A stretch of 64,000 nt of DNA, from contig OX442314.1 in the NCBI GenBank assembly GCA_949358305.1, positions 24,483,060-24,547,059 on the forward strand, written 5' to 3'. Below the pieces are notes generated by a model. That model saw only the letters and a list, made by a program, of their open reading frames with translations, did no database searches and was not told the origin of the DNA. Positions 45,194 through 55,056 of this stretch are shown in pieces. Position numbers and translations under genes: made by a program. Position 1 is the first letter of the stretch. The number at the start of each line of letters is the position of its first letter. The DNA comes from Strigamia acuminata. Lineage: Eukaryota > Arthropoda > Chilopoda > Geophilomorpha > Linotaeniidae.

Positions 45194-46845
45194 GTCGCCG
45201 AGGTCGTGCTAGCAAGCGACAGTACGTGCATTGGGATCCAGAAGAGTCGGAAGAGACGGATTATCGCTTTGTTAATCCCTCCTCCGACCCCGAGCTCGTT
45301 GCCAACTGGGCCCGTGATAACCCGGATCTCGTACCGCCACGAATTAGGACCGCCATGGGTGTTAGCCCGACCGACTCGCGTCCTTCCAGAGGCCGTCAAG
45401 CTAGTCAGCGTGTTGTAACCTATGATGCGCCGAATTGGGATTTTTCTGACGACTCGTCACAATACTCCCGTTCTGCCTCGAGGAGACGGCGCCAAGATGA
45501 CTTCTCACAAGAAGAAGAATCGGTTGAAGAAGCTCCGCCTCCAGCTACCAGCAGGCAGTTTGCCCGACCACGAAATCCGCGTGATACCGCTAGTCGAGGC
45601 AAGACTGGCAAATCCAAAGGACCCACCAAGTCCACGTTGGCATCTTCATCCGAAGCGCTGACCCGCCCAACATCGCAGGCTCGCTCGATATCGGAGCTAA
45701 ATTTGCCAAGTTACCGGAAGCAGCGAAGAGAACACGTATTTCGAGATATGGAAGCTGCCGCCTTGGGGACTAACATCATGCCAAAGTCGAAGCTGATGTT
45801 CTGCCCATTGTGCGCAGGATGCGGATGGTTGTCGTCCTTGTTATCCGGCATTCACGCCGTAGTCTGCGTGAACTGTCACGGTGGTAAACGCGTTGCCATA
45901 TCCAGCATGTGGAATGAAGAAATTCTTCCATTTATCGTCAAGGGGCTAAGTACGCCGACAGCACGCAATTGGGCGATGTGTCGCGAATGTGGCCTCATCC
46001 ACCAGGGCCCGGAGCAGGCTATTTATGTAGACCCGGCACAAATGTCCAGCACCTCGACTCCACGAGGAGGATTTACGGAGCCACAACGCGAGCCGGAAAC
46101 TCCCACCCCTGCGATTGATGGAACTCCGGTTGTCTCGGCGGAAAACCTCCCAACGAACGAACCAACGTCAGTTACTGCGTCTGATTCTCCGCCGGTTGCA
46201 GCCGATTCTGGTCCGCAAGCCGCCGCTTCTCCAGAGGGAACTTCGGCTAACAACATGATCGTAGCGACTATTCCGCTCCCCGAAGTAAACAACGCTGCTG
46301 AACCGGTTATTTTACTGGTCCACCCATATATGCCGAGACCAGACATGTCACTCACGGAACAAACGAAGGCAGAAGTGGAACATTATTTCCCAATTTTATT
46401 GGAAGCAGCTAAACGTATTAGTGTGTCGATTTCAAACGACCGAATTCCAGATTTGAGCGTGCCACTGGCCGTGATCCAATGGATTTTTCATCCATCCCGG
46501 CCGGAATCTTTTCAAACTCGCTCTTTTATTTGGTGTAAGATTTTACAGCAGGTCTCAGCAGCAGCACACCCGTTGATTCGTGAGGGATGGCACTCTGGCT
46601 TACCCGACCATCACTTGGTTTTCTCCGAGCCAACCAGCGCTAACACCATTCCGTTAGGAGGGCCTGATCCCCTGGAAGTATTCACCGAAGAACAACACAG
46701 AATGCTCCTAAATCCACTGATCCATGACGTTGAGCCAGATGTAGTACCGGAATTGGTAGCTATTCAACTTAATTCTCCACCCGCAGCCGTCTCGGAAGTT
46801 GTTACATCCATGGAAGGATTTATTGAGGATGAAGAGTTGGACTAG
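45190..46845 (+). CDS. ORF3 of element 1: putative zinc-binding protein of unknown function
   Basis: 551 codons from an ATG with G at -3. It sits where env lies in some gypsy elements, but has no signal peptide, no membrane segment and no glycoprotein features. Residues 1-190 are charged and rich in Ser/Arg/Pro (RSASRRRRQDD). Then come C205-PL-C208-AG-C211 and C226-VN-C229-HGG, i.e. two CxxC pairs each followed by glycine, resembling half of a DnaJ cysteine-rich zinc module; a further C264-RE-C267 lies after it. Residues 280-360 are Pro/Ala/Thr-rich; the last 190 residues look folded and are acidic at the end. Element 2 encodes a related motif in its own third ORF, followed in both by a similar segment (E..L...F...G...P.RN). 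Probably nucleic-acid or protein binding; function unknown. Confidence 0.85.
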   Translation: MSRRGRASKRQYVHWDPEESEETDYRFVNPSSDPELVANWARDNPDLVPPRIRTAMGVSPTDSRPSRGRQASQRVVTYDAPNWDFSDDSSQYSRSASRRRRQDDFSQEEESVEEAPPPATSRQFARPRNPRDTASRGKTGKSKGPTKSTLASSSEALTRPTSQARSISELNLPSYRKQRREHVFRDMEAAALGTNIMPKSKLMFCPLCAGCGWLSSLLSGIHAVVCVNCHGGKRVAISSMWNEEILPFIVKGLSTPTARNWAMCRECGLIHQGPEQAIYVDPAQMSSTSTPRGGFTEPQREPETPTPAIDGTPVVSAENLPTNEPTSVTASDSPPVAADSGPQAAASPEGTSANNMIVATIPLPEVNNAAEPVILLVHPYMPRPDMSLTEQTKAEVEHYFPILLEAAKRISVSISNDRIPDLSVPLAVIQWIFHPSRPESFQTRSFIWCKILQQVSAAAHPLIREGWHSGLPDHHLVFSEPTSANTIPLGGPDPLEVFTEEQHRMLLNPLIHDVEPDVVPELVAIQLNSPPAAVSEVVTSMEGFIEDEELD

Positions 46846-47492
46846 AAAAGCGTCAACGATGTCGAGATCCGTTACTTTCCCGATATCTTCCCCTTTTAGG
46901 CAAGACCAGAAGTAACGAGTCCATTTTCTCCATCTCCATTTCTTGACCCGAGATGAAATCAAGAGTTAGTCAGGTTCAGGTGTATTTTATGCCGTTTTTG
47001 TGAATAATTCAAAGATCTTTAATAGTTAATTTAACAATTCTGTTAAAATTTGATTACGAGTCAATGTGAGTTTGTTTAAATGAATACTAATTTTAATACT
47101 TGAATTTTAACGTGTAAAGTGTTATTTTGCAAATCATTATATTTCCAGTGAGAAGTTAAGTTTTGTGAAAATAATTGTTAAATTTTATTAATCATTTGTT
47201 TGGTACAAGAGTTTGATGTTAGTTTAAGTTATCGCCTTTTCTTGATGCAGTTGTAAGTCCACCTGTAAAGAGAGATGGAAGTTATTATTGATAATTGAAA
47301 GTTTTATAACCCTAATAAATATTTTTTGAAGCATTTGATTAAGAAATACTCTTTATTTATACTATTAAGATATAAAATAAAGGTTTTTACTTACCAAGGA
47401 TTACAGCTCGAGTCCCCTAGATGACAGTGTGGTCTTGATCCTCAAGATATTCGGAATAAATAGTATGTTAATACAGGTATTAACATATATTT
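46846..47492 (+). other. 3' untranslated region of element 1
   Basis: AT-rich, no open frame of note. Ends in the polypurine tract. Confidence 0.7.
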
Positions 47493-47500
47493 AAGGGGGA
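47493..47500 (+). promoter_or_regulatory. Polypurine tract of element 1
   Basis: AAGGGGGA ending 2 nt before the 3' LTR: the plus-strand primer for reverse transcription. Confidence 0.85.
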
Positions 47501-47502
47501 CT

Positions 47503-49092
47503 TGTGACGGTTACACTGTCATGCACTTTGTTAGTATAGGACGATTACTTCACCAATAGATGGCGCTGATGCGTTTTAGCGGTAAATTCAAATTTCGACA
47601 ATTTTTGAGTGAATAAAATATAAATTACTATTTATATTTTATTCCACTGCAACTTTAGACACTTTTAAATACTTTTGGATGTTTAAAAACTAGTTGATTT
47701 ATTTGTCACATAATTCTATTGAATTATGTGCAAACTCTACACCTGGTGAAGTCACCCCCCATCACCCACTGTGAGTTGGACTCCTTTTGGATTATAGTCA
47801 AAGGGACTTAATCCAAAATGTGTCCTGCGTATCCAGTTCCTGTAGTGGACCTAGTAGAAGACTATGTCCTGAGTATCCACTTCCTATGATCTGGGATTGG
47901 ATGGATTTGACTGCCCAGTGATCCCATTGGATCACTGAACAGCTATTCTCCTCACCGAGTATATATCCCCCTGCAAAACGGATATAGCTCGCTCTTGTTC
48001 TGTTTTTGTTTGATACTGATATTACTTGAGCACATATTATACTTCTCTGCGTTCCGACAATCCGTTGTAGAAATACTTTGTATTTAGTGTAAGTATCTAG
48101 AGTGGGTAGAAGACTCACAGACACACTGCCCGCCTCTTCATGCCAACATTCCGTTGTAGAAATGTTGTAACTAGAGTGAGTAATTCACAGACACATTTAA
48201 GTGTAGTATCTAGAGTGGGGTACAACCCACAGACGCACTCCCTCCAGCTTCATGCCAACATTCCGTTGTAGAGTGCAGAATCTAGAGTGGAGTAAAATTC
48301 ACAGACGCATTGGTAATGTAGAATCTAGAGTGGAGTATTTATATTTCACAGACGCATTATCAGAGTAATCGACGCGGAGTAATTTCCCGGTTACTCTCCC
48401 GCCAGCCAGGACCGAGTGGAGTAATTTCCCGGCGATGGATAACCTTTCCTGCGAGATATTTCGATTCAATTCGTTATTGGTTTGACGGAACATTTAAGTC
48501 TAACTTAGATGTTGATTGCACTCGGGGCAAAAAATAGCTCGGCGCTATTTTAATATATTTTACTTATTTTCATAGTTTTAGTTAAGTTTGTGACTCTAAA
48601 ATATCATGATTAATTCCATAGAATTAATATGAATATTTATTCTCACATTGTTACATCTCGCGGTAATTATTGATTACAACAATTATCTGCGATGCGATGT
48701 GTGTGACGATACAGAAAAGTCAACCGCACCTCTCGGATATAACCCACCCAGCCTAACCATTTACACGCCTTTTAGAACCAAACCCCGGACCATTTAGAAG
48801 CCAAAGCCATTCATAGATGACATCTTTTACGTCACAGCAATAAGACCGTTACAAATTCTTATTGCATGACTGAAGCCTTCAAATGATATTATTTCAGGGC
48901 TTTTGCCAAACAACTGTATAGTTTAACTTCTCGTCATTTTAGCCACTTGTAGGCATAGTATTTATATAAGGTTCAAACCGGAATAAATGTTATATGTTTT
49001 GAGAAAACATCAGGTTTGCATATTTTACATTTTCACACAGATAGTTCACACTTTAGTTTAGCAATTGCTATCTCCAGAAGGTAATCGTCACA
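47503..49092 (+). repeat. 3' LTR of element 1
   Basis: Same length and, by eye, same sequence as 35088-36677. It is followed by ACCT (49093-49096), the right target duplication. The AATAAA at 48982-48987 would serve as the polyadenylation signal of all element 1 transcripts. Confidence 0.95.
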
Positions 49093-49124
49093 ACCTTTCG
49101 TAATAAAAACGTTTTTACTTCACA
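49093..49124. other. 32-bp host strip between elements 1 and 2
   Basis: Starts with the right ACCT of element 1 and ends with the left CACA of element 2; between them lies an imperfect palindrome (GTAATAAAAACGTTTTTAC). The original host site is split across 35087/49093 and 49124/56167. Confidence 0.85.
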
Positions 49125-49273
49125 TGTGACCGGCTGCCCGCTCAGTCCGCTCACTTGCCTGCAACACACGGCGCTTCCACGGCTCTCGCGCACCTCGTGT
49201 GTTTCTCGCGCGCACCTGTTGCGGACCCCCGCACCAGGTGGAGCTGACGGTCGTTGGCCCGGCCAATTGGGAA

Positions 49274-49296
49274 CCGGAAGTGCCCCTTCCGGAAGT
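49274..49296 (+). promoter_or_regulatory. Tandem ETS-type sites in the element 2 LTR
   Basis: CCGGAAGT occurs twice with 15-bp spacing, the second within a TTCCGGAA palindrome. The TATA-less, GC-rich context with ETS, CCAAT and YY1-like motifs is that of a housekeeping-type promoter. Also present in the 3' LTR at 55690-55712. Confidence 0.4.
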
Positions 49297-49621
49297 GGTG
49301 GGCCCCGCAGAGGCCCAGAGAGTTCTCTAACTTCCAGCATGGCGAACGGTCGCTTCCACGATCGCTCTTCCACGCTGGCGGCAATGACGAATCCAGTTGG
49401 CGTAGCGACTCTGTCGCCCGCCGGGACTTGATAGTCCACGTTCCCCATGTCCGTCCTGCGTTCTCCGTGAACGTAGCGGCGACATGGCTAAACGGTATTC
49501 CGACCACGTGTGTCATGGCGGCCATTGGCCGCCGTGCCACGCGGTCTTGTTAGGGACGGCTGTTCGCAGCCGTCGCATTGGGAAATGCACTGGGAGACAC
49601 CACATCATACCCCTAGACATC

Positions 49622-49627
49622 AATAAA
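49622..49627 (+). terminator. Polyadenylation signal AATAAA, element 2 LTR
   Basis: AATAAA followed after about 25 nt by TTGTGTCTCTTGTGT, a GT-rich downstream element, so cleavage would fall near 49645. The copy in the 3' LTR is at 56038-56043. Confidence 0.65.
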
Positions 49628-49748
49628 GCTTACCTTAAACTAAACTTGTGTCTCTTGTGTATTTCGGAGTGAATTCTATCGTGTGTGTTGTGTCCAGCGC
49701 CTCGTGGCTCTCCCCCGACCACGTGGCGACCGTCCAAACACTCACAAT

Positions 49749-49766
49749 TGTGGGCCCGTCCTGGAT
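49749..49766 (+). promoter_or_regulatory. Probable primer-binding site, tRNA-Pro-like
   Basis: TGTGGGCCCGTCCTGGAT, 2 nt after the LTR, agrees with the complement of the tRNA-Pro 3' end (TGGGGGCTCGTCCGGGAT) at 15 of 18 positions; a mismatch at the third position weakens it. The 2-nt spacing is the same as in elements 1 and 3. Confidence 0.5.
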
Positions 49767-51481
49767 CTTGAACTCTTTGCGATTTTTTTTCTATTTTCTG
49801 GTTGAGTTAATAACTCAACATTGAATGAATTTTTCCGATCAAAAAGGGGGAAATTTCTGTGGTCATGGTTGTGATAGGGAATCAGCAGGCGAAACGGCCG
49901 CTAATCGCTGATTTTGGACCCTAACTTGACAAAAATTGGTGGCTGTGCATGTCCAGCTTGCCTGGGTACTGGCAAGCCGGGACTTACATTGGCCACACTT
50001 TCCAACGGTCTTCTATTCCTTTCTAGCTTAGCCTAAAAAACTGAGTGGTTGGGAGGGGAATATAATTCCAAACCTTCTTTATTATTTTTATTTCTTGGTG
50101 CGCAGCCCAAGTAAAAGTAATGGAACAGTCTGCAGCGTATTCAAACTCGATTAGTGGAGGAGGCGCCGCTGGTGGCCACCAGCAACCCAATTCCCACGGG
50201 GGAGAAGCGGTCATATTCTAATTGCCACGCTGCAATCGCTGGTTCCATTATGGGCCGGGCGAGGAGGCGATGTTGAACTGAGCTTTGAGTGACACCAAAC
50301 TTCTTGTAGGACGTTTAGTCGCTTGGATGCAGGTTGCTAGCTTAGTGGTCGCTGGCGCGGGAACAGTCACGTGCGGTGAGTTGGCGTGTAGTTGGACCCG
50401 AGTAGCAGCGAAGTGTCCGCACACATGGGAAGACTGCCTTGATTTTTGTTGTGGCTCATAATTTATGGGTTGCGTTGTGGCTGCTCAAAGCGCTCATCCG
50501 GGTTCACATCGGTCATAATCCTACCCTGTCCCGTGTACTGGTTGGAAACAGTTGCAAGTTGGATACAACCCTAGAACTGTGGAAAATTGGGACACGGACA
50601 GCAGGGAGAGCTGCCGGAGGTACGGGGATACCGATGGTGAAGTGCTCAAATGGCACAGAGAGTTCGTTAGGGCGTAGGAACGATATCTGTGCGTTCAGGT
50701 AGCTACCAGCTTTGAAAAAAGACTGGGAATCTAGCCTGTAACTTTTGTTTCTGAATTTTATTCACCTTCATTGGATTTTCAAGTTGTTTCAGCTTGTTTT
50801 CGAGGACTGTGCTCGAACCACAGTTTTGGGCAATCTCTACAATTTGGAAGTTTGTTTATTTTACGACCTTTTTTTGTTTTTTCTCTTTATCTTCGATTTT
50901 TTTTCCCTATCTATGATTTTCATGGTTCTTTGGGACGCCACACCGGACAGTAGACATCGTTGTAACTGAATACACGTGTTTCATGACCTGGAGGTAGACA
51001 GCACCAAATAGAAGGTGATATGGCTTTAAGTTGGCAGCTGAAGGGTGGGCCCCCAAAGCAACTAGGGACAGGAGATGCATTTCCTTTTTTACTTTAAGTG
51101 CAGCTGACTGTCCCACAAAAAACACCATTTCATTGGGATGAACAGACATCTCAGTGTAGGCACGTTTCTGTCGAAAGGCAGCCTCGTGCAGACTGGAATG
51201 AAGGCTTCCCGAAAGGGGCGAGCGGGCGCGTTTGTTGGTCTCTTGGGGCAGAAGAAGAGATTGCAACAATATCCCCGTAATGTAAATATCTGCAAAAACC
51301 TTCTGCTAAAAATTGGAACTTTTTGAGTGTATTTTATATTAAAAAACACCCAGTATTTTGTGATTTTTTATTCATTTTCTTATCTTTCTTCTCTGTTTTT
51401 CAATGTTGCTGTGCAATAAAGAAACGTTTTTGTCTGCGCGCTAGCGCGGTTAGCTTTCTATTGTTGGACACGACGATGGAA

Positions 51482-51824
51482 ATCTCTGGTTTGAAAATTT
51501 AGAAGTTCTTTGGACACGATTTCGTACCTTTTTTGGGCACAAAAGTCATGTTCTCATGGAATCAGACCATTTTGATCTGGTTCTGAACTTCTAGTTCCAA
51601 ATCGAAAAATCACTATTGTGTTTTTCAAAAAGTGTTGTTTTTTCTGCAGAAATGTAGGGATTGGAACATTAAAACGGTCAAAATTTTGTTTTTATTTTAA
51701 AAAAAATCAAACATGGCGACTGGAAAAACAATAGAAAAACATGTGGAAATCTCGGAATTTTCGAGAATGATTGGAATTTTAAATTTCGACTTTTCTCGGA
51801 ACTCTGGGAAATCAATTCTATGAA
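51482..51824 (+). repeat. Internal direct repeat of element 2, unit A
   Basis: Aligns along its length with 52078-52412 at roughly three-quarters identity by eye: shared blocks include ATCTCTGGTTTGAAAATTT, GGAATCAGACCATTTTGATC, ACTTCTAGTTCCAAA, ATGGCGACT and AAAAACATGTGG. Non-coding. Confidence 0.75.
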
Positions 51825-52077
51825 TTAATCCACTTTGTCCATTTTCATTTGCTACGATTCTGCGGTTTGATACATTCAATCAATGTCATTCACAAGAACA
51901 GGCAAAACCACGTAGAATTCGCCAGCAAGCAGCTTTTTGTACAGACACCTGAGTTAATTACGATTGATTCAGACAATACCATACGTCTCTCGATTTCGTC
52001 AGGCGATGGATTCAACAATACGTTCCCTGAACAAACAAACGACGCTGGATCAGTCTATGCTTGAAACCATGTGTCGT

Positions 52078-52412
52078 ATCTCTGGTTTGAAAATTTCGAA
52101 GTTCTACAGACATGATTTCGTGCTTTTTTAAAGCACAAAAGTCATGTTTTTGTGGAATCAGACCATTTTGATCTGGTTCAGAACTTCTAGTTCCAAACAA
52201 ATTTCTATTTGCTTTCAAAAATTGTTGGTTTTTTTCAGAAATGGAGAAATTTTGGCATTTTATCTGGTCGAATTATTTATTTTTTTTTATAAAAACCCAA
52301 GATGGCGACTAGAAAGCAACGGAAAAACATGTGGTATTCACAGATTTTTCGGGAAAAGTTTGATTTTCAAAAGATTTCGAAAATTTGGGAAATCTGGGGA
52401 TTAATTTCCAAG
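52078..52412 (+). repeat. Internal direct repeat of element 2, unit B
   Basis: Second copy of 51482-51824, about 600 bp downstream. It contains a hairpin at 52111-52146 (CATGATTTCGTGCTT against AAGCACAAAAGTCATG) that is weaker in unit A. Confidence 0.75.
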
Positions 52413-52860
52413 AAATTAACTCGAATCACGTTACCATGGGAAACATGGGGGGGGGAAGTGACATCACTAATCCCTCTCCCATGAGTAGCCACATCAAGCA
52501 ATCTAATGGATTCTAGTTGGTTGTTAATCAATCACCTCTGTCCGTTTTTGCAAACTGCGGCCCTGTCTTTGACATTTCCAGTGACTACCAGTTACAAGGA
52601 AGTCCTACAGACACGTGGGATTTTTACCAGCAAGTAAATATTGTATTTTATTATCGTTAAAGAAGTTACAGAGTCAAACTCTACAGACTTGAATGAATAC
52701 ACCTAACTTTTGATCGTACCATTGACACTAATTGTTTAAATAAACAATAATATGTCACCGACAAACGTTAAAATAAAGGCCACGTTGTGACCAAAATTGA
52801 GCAGCACTCAAGAAACTCATTTTTTCTTTCACTCTTTAAAATATATATGTTTAGTAGCAG

Positions 52861-53627
52861 TGGACAGAAGAATGCAACATTTGCATTCGAGGGTTTGAAT
52901 ACCGACTCGCAGAAGGAATGACGCTGCCTGCGCCGGATTTCGCTCGCAACTTTGTCATCCTTACAGATGCAAAGTGACGGCGGGCTCGGAGCTGTCCTTT
53001 CTGCAAGTAACAGACCAAGGTGTTTTTGTTGTAAAACCAGTTTGTCTAACAACTAGAATGCTGATTTGGAACATTTAGCTATGGTTTGATAAACTCAGGC
53101 CATGTGCTGAAAATTCTGAACTTGAAATGGGAAATTTAGTTTTGCTAAAAATCCATCCTTTGAGAAAAATGGATATACCATTAGCTTCGTCTCGCAAAGA
53201 CCATTTCAAAGCACCATATATAATCACTAAAGTGACCAATACAAATGCTTATAGTCTTATAAAATCAATGATTTTACAATTAAAAAGTACATGCAATAGT
53301 GTGGAAACTTAAAAAGACTTATTTCTTCTGGAAAGAGAGCTCGATAGCCCATTTTAGATGAGGAAGATGAAGAAGTTCTTGAGAACCGACCTGTGAACAC
53401 TGGTACAGCAACAATCTTGCCACCACCAGTGCGACCAACAGAATCTGGTATCGCAACCAAGTTGCCAACACCAGTAAAACCTTTTGGGAAACCAAAAAGA
53501 AAGAAAAAGGCTTTGTCTCTGCCACGAGTGGTTTCACACAAAACCACGGCAGCACAGCCCAAACCGAATTCGGATTCGAAAAGACCATCGAGAAATCATA
53601 TTTTGCCGATACGATACAGAGATTGAC
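52861..53627 (+). pseudogene. Pol relic of element 2 (RNase H start, integrase C-terminus)
   Basis: From 52861 a frame begins WTEEC and runs to LPAPDFARNFVILTDA, the connection/RNase H start of Ty3/gypsy Pol. A 1-nt shift at about 52972 then leads to SDGGLGAVLSA, the next RNase H motif, so the frame is broken just before the catalytic region continues. After about 60 unclear bases, 53127-53270 reads GNLVLLKIHPLRK then APYIITKV and TNTNAYSLI, the integrase C-terminal GPY-like module. A tail with KPKRKKK ends in PIRYRD-stop at 53627. Most of RNase H and all of the integrase zinc finger and DDE core are deleted. Not functional. Confidence 0.8.
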
Positions 53628-53874
53628 CACTAGGTGGACACCTCCGAATTCGAAATTCCTACGGACCAATCACGAGACGACAACATAGCGTTTCCGGTTT
53701 CGTACACGTTGCGTAAAAAGACGCTATTCTGCGGTACTTAGGAAGGAATCTTGGCAACATCAAATCATTCTCGTTCCAAGCAAGTGACTGTCCAGTTCGT
53801 CTCCTCCGCACGAATCCCGTCGATTTCCTGTTCCGTATATTTGATTTGATCAATTCATTTTTATTTATTTTCCA

Positions 53875-55056
53875 ATGGAAGAATATCCAGCCGGCACTCG
53901 AGTCTTATGCCCGGTGTGTTTAGGAAGTTGCGTAACCGAACGCAACAACGGCGCGTTAACTCCGTGCGAAAACTGTCTTGGTGAAGGACATGTGGATTGC
54001 AACGAGCCTTTGGAACTCTGGTTCCGTCATTTTATGACAGTATCCGGACGCCCGATTCCAGTAAGAAACCGCGTGGTCGGTTGGATGCGCGTGCGTTCTC
54101 GTAGAGAAAGAAAGAAGTCAGAAAAGGCGTTTTACGCCAATTCCGGCGCCTCGACTTCAGCCCAATCGCCACGAACGGGATCAAATCCCAATTCCACGTC
54201 AAAAGCTGACGATACAACGACTGGACGAGTTTCAAAAAGAGCGGTTTTACGCTTGAAACTAGCCGGATTTGCGGCGAATCGTTCGCAAACGTCGCAGACA
54301 CCAAAAACTTCAACTTCGAGTTCGACTAAAATCCTTCGACCACCGAAGAAAGTGACTGTAAAACAGTCATGTTCGACGGTGACAGAATCGAAAGCCAAAC
54401 CACGCTCTGAGATTTCGGCGGCCCTCGTCGCAATGCGACTAAAGATCCGCGAACGAAATCCAAAGATGGCGGAAGAGACAGTAAACGCTTTAGCCAAAGA
54501 ACGCCTCAAGTGGGAGAAGGTCGCTGATTATAAACAGCGACAAGCCGCCCTCGCCGTGAGCCAACGAGTGACCGCTACGGTTACGTCATGTACGCAAGCG
54601 GCGAAGAAATCAATCCCACCACCGTCGTGTACGATCGTCTCAAACGATACGAGCATGCCGACGGAATTCGTTTGTTCCTCGACTGTTTTACAGTCAATTC
54701 CAAATCCAGCGGTCATTATGCCGCCGATATTCGGCGAGAGACCAACGGACATTTCATTTCAGAATCTCCAGACCGCTCCGATGTCAACCGAAAATGGCGC
54801 GGCCGCCACCGAGACCGTCGCCGAAGCATCGAGTGCGATGGAAACCGAAGAATCGCATACGCCTCCGCCGCCTCTTCCACCACAATCGAAGGCAGAGAAG
54901 GCGGAGAAAAAAGTGGAAAAGAAAACCAGATCCGCCGCGAAGCGAGAGCAAAAGACGCGTCGTAACCTGGCGAAGGAGCTGCCGTCGATAAAAGAGAACG
55001 AACGTGACGACGACGACGAGACGCCACCGACGCCCGGCAAGACGCTACAGATATAG
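53875..55056 (+). CDS. ORF3 of element 2: putative zinc-binding protein, intact
   Basis: 393 codons from an ATG in CCAATGG context, 248 nt after the pol relic. The N-terminus holds C12-PV-C15-LGS-C19 and C31-EN-C34-LGEG, with C42 after it: paired CxxC with glycines as in DnaJ-type zinc modules and in ORF3 of element 1. A region E..L..WF...G.P.P.RN follows, as in element 1. The middle (residues 70-200) is Ser/Thr/Lys-rich, there is a charged, perhaps helical stretch (about 180-230, ERNPKMAEETVNALAKERLKW), a Thr/Pro-rich part, and a strongly basic then acidic C-terminus (KKVEKKTRSAAKREQKTRRN; RDDDDETPPTP). No signal peptide or membrane segment. It is the only undamaged frame in the element. Function unknown. 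Confidence 0.8.
   Translation: MEEYPAGTRVLCPVCLGSCVTERNNGALTPCENCLGEGHVDCNEPLELWFRHFMTVSGRPIPVRNRVVGWMRVRSRRERKKSEKAFYANSGASTSAQSPRTGSNPNSTSKADDTTTGRVSKRAVLRLKLAGFAANRSQTSQTPKTSTSSSTKILRPPKKVTVKQSCSTVTESKAKPRSEISAALVAMRLKIRERNPKMAEETVNALAKERLKWEKVADYKQRQAALAVSQRVTATVTSCTQAAKKSIPPPSCTIVSNDTSMPTEFVCSSTVLQSIPNPAVIMPPIFGERPTDISFQNLQTAPMSTENGAAATETVAEASSAMETEESHTPPPPLPPQSKAEKAEKKVEKKTRSAAKREQKTRRNLAKELPSIKENERDDDDETPPTPGKTLQI

Larger units (their letters stand above)
35088..49092 (+). mobile_element. Element 1: complete Ty3/gypsy-type LTR retrotransposon with a third ORF
   Basis: A 14,005-bp element bounded by 1590-bp LTRs (TG...CA) and a 4-bp duplication. Order: LTR, tRNA-Gln-type primer site, gag, pol in the -1 frame (protease, reverse transcriptase, RNase H, integrase), a 1.3-kb spacer, a 551-codon third ORF, polypurine tract, LTR. 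The integrase-last order places it in Ty3/gypsy (Metaviridae-like). All three large frames are uninterrupted and I could see no difference between the LTRs over the stretches compared, so it looks recently inserted and may still be competent. Unusual points are the great length, the long LTRs and the non-env third ORF. Confidence 0.95.
49125..49746 (+). repeat. 5' LTR of element 2
   Basis: Begins TGTGACCGG, ends CACTCACA. GC-rich compared with everything around it. It carries two CCGGAAGT ETS-type sites (49274-49281, 49289-49296), CCAAT (49263-49267) and ATTGG (49524-49528), an ATGGCGGC YY1-like site (49515-49522), a CACGTG E-box (49505-49510), and AATAAA (49622-49627) followed by a GT-rich stretch, about 120 bp before the end. 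No TATA box is evident. Frames on both strands are open by composition only. Confidence 0.95.
49767..52860 (+). other. Degenerate interior of element 2, gag/pol not recognisable
   Basis: No retroviral domain can be read here. A 33-codon ATG frame at 50120-50221 (MEQSAAYSNSISGGGAAGG...) is Gly/Ser/Gln-rich and starts 354 nt after the primer site, where a gag start would be expected; it may be a gag stub. A diverged direct repeat of about 340 bp is listed separately. The sequence could include foreign DNA captured by the element. Confidence 0.5.

Noticed and set aside
45190-46845. ORF3 as an env gene
   Set aside because: No signal peptide, no transmembrane segment, no furin-like site or fusion peptide; zinc-type cysteine pairs instead.
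49126-49672. Overlapping frames on both strands of the element 2 LTR, repeated at 55488-56088
   Set aside because: GC-rich sequence has few stops; frames overlap on both strands and have no domains.
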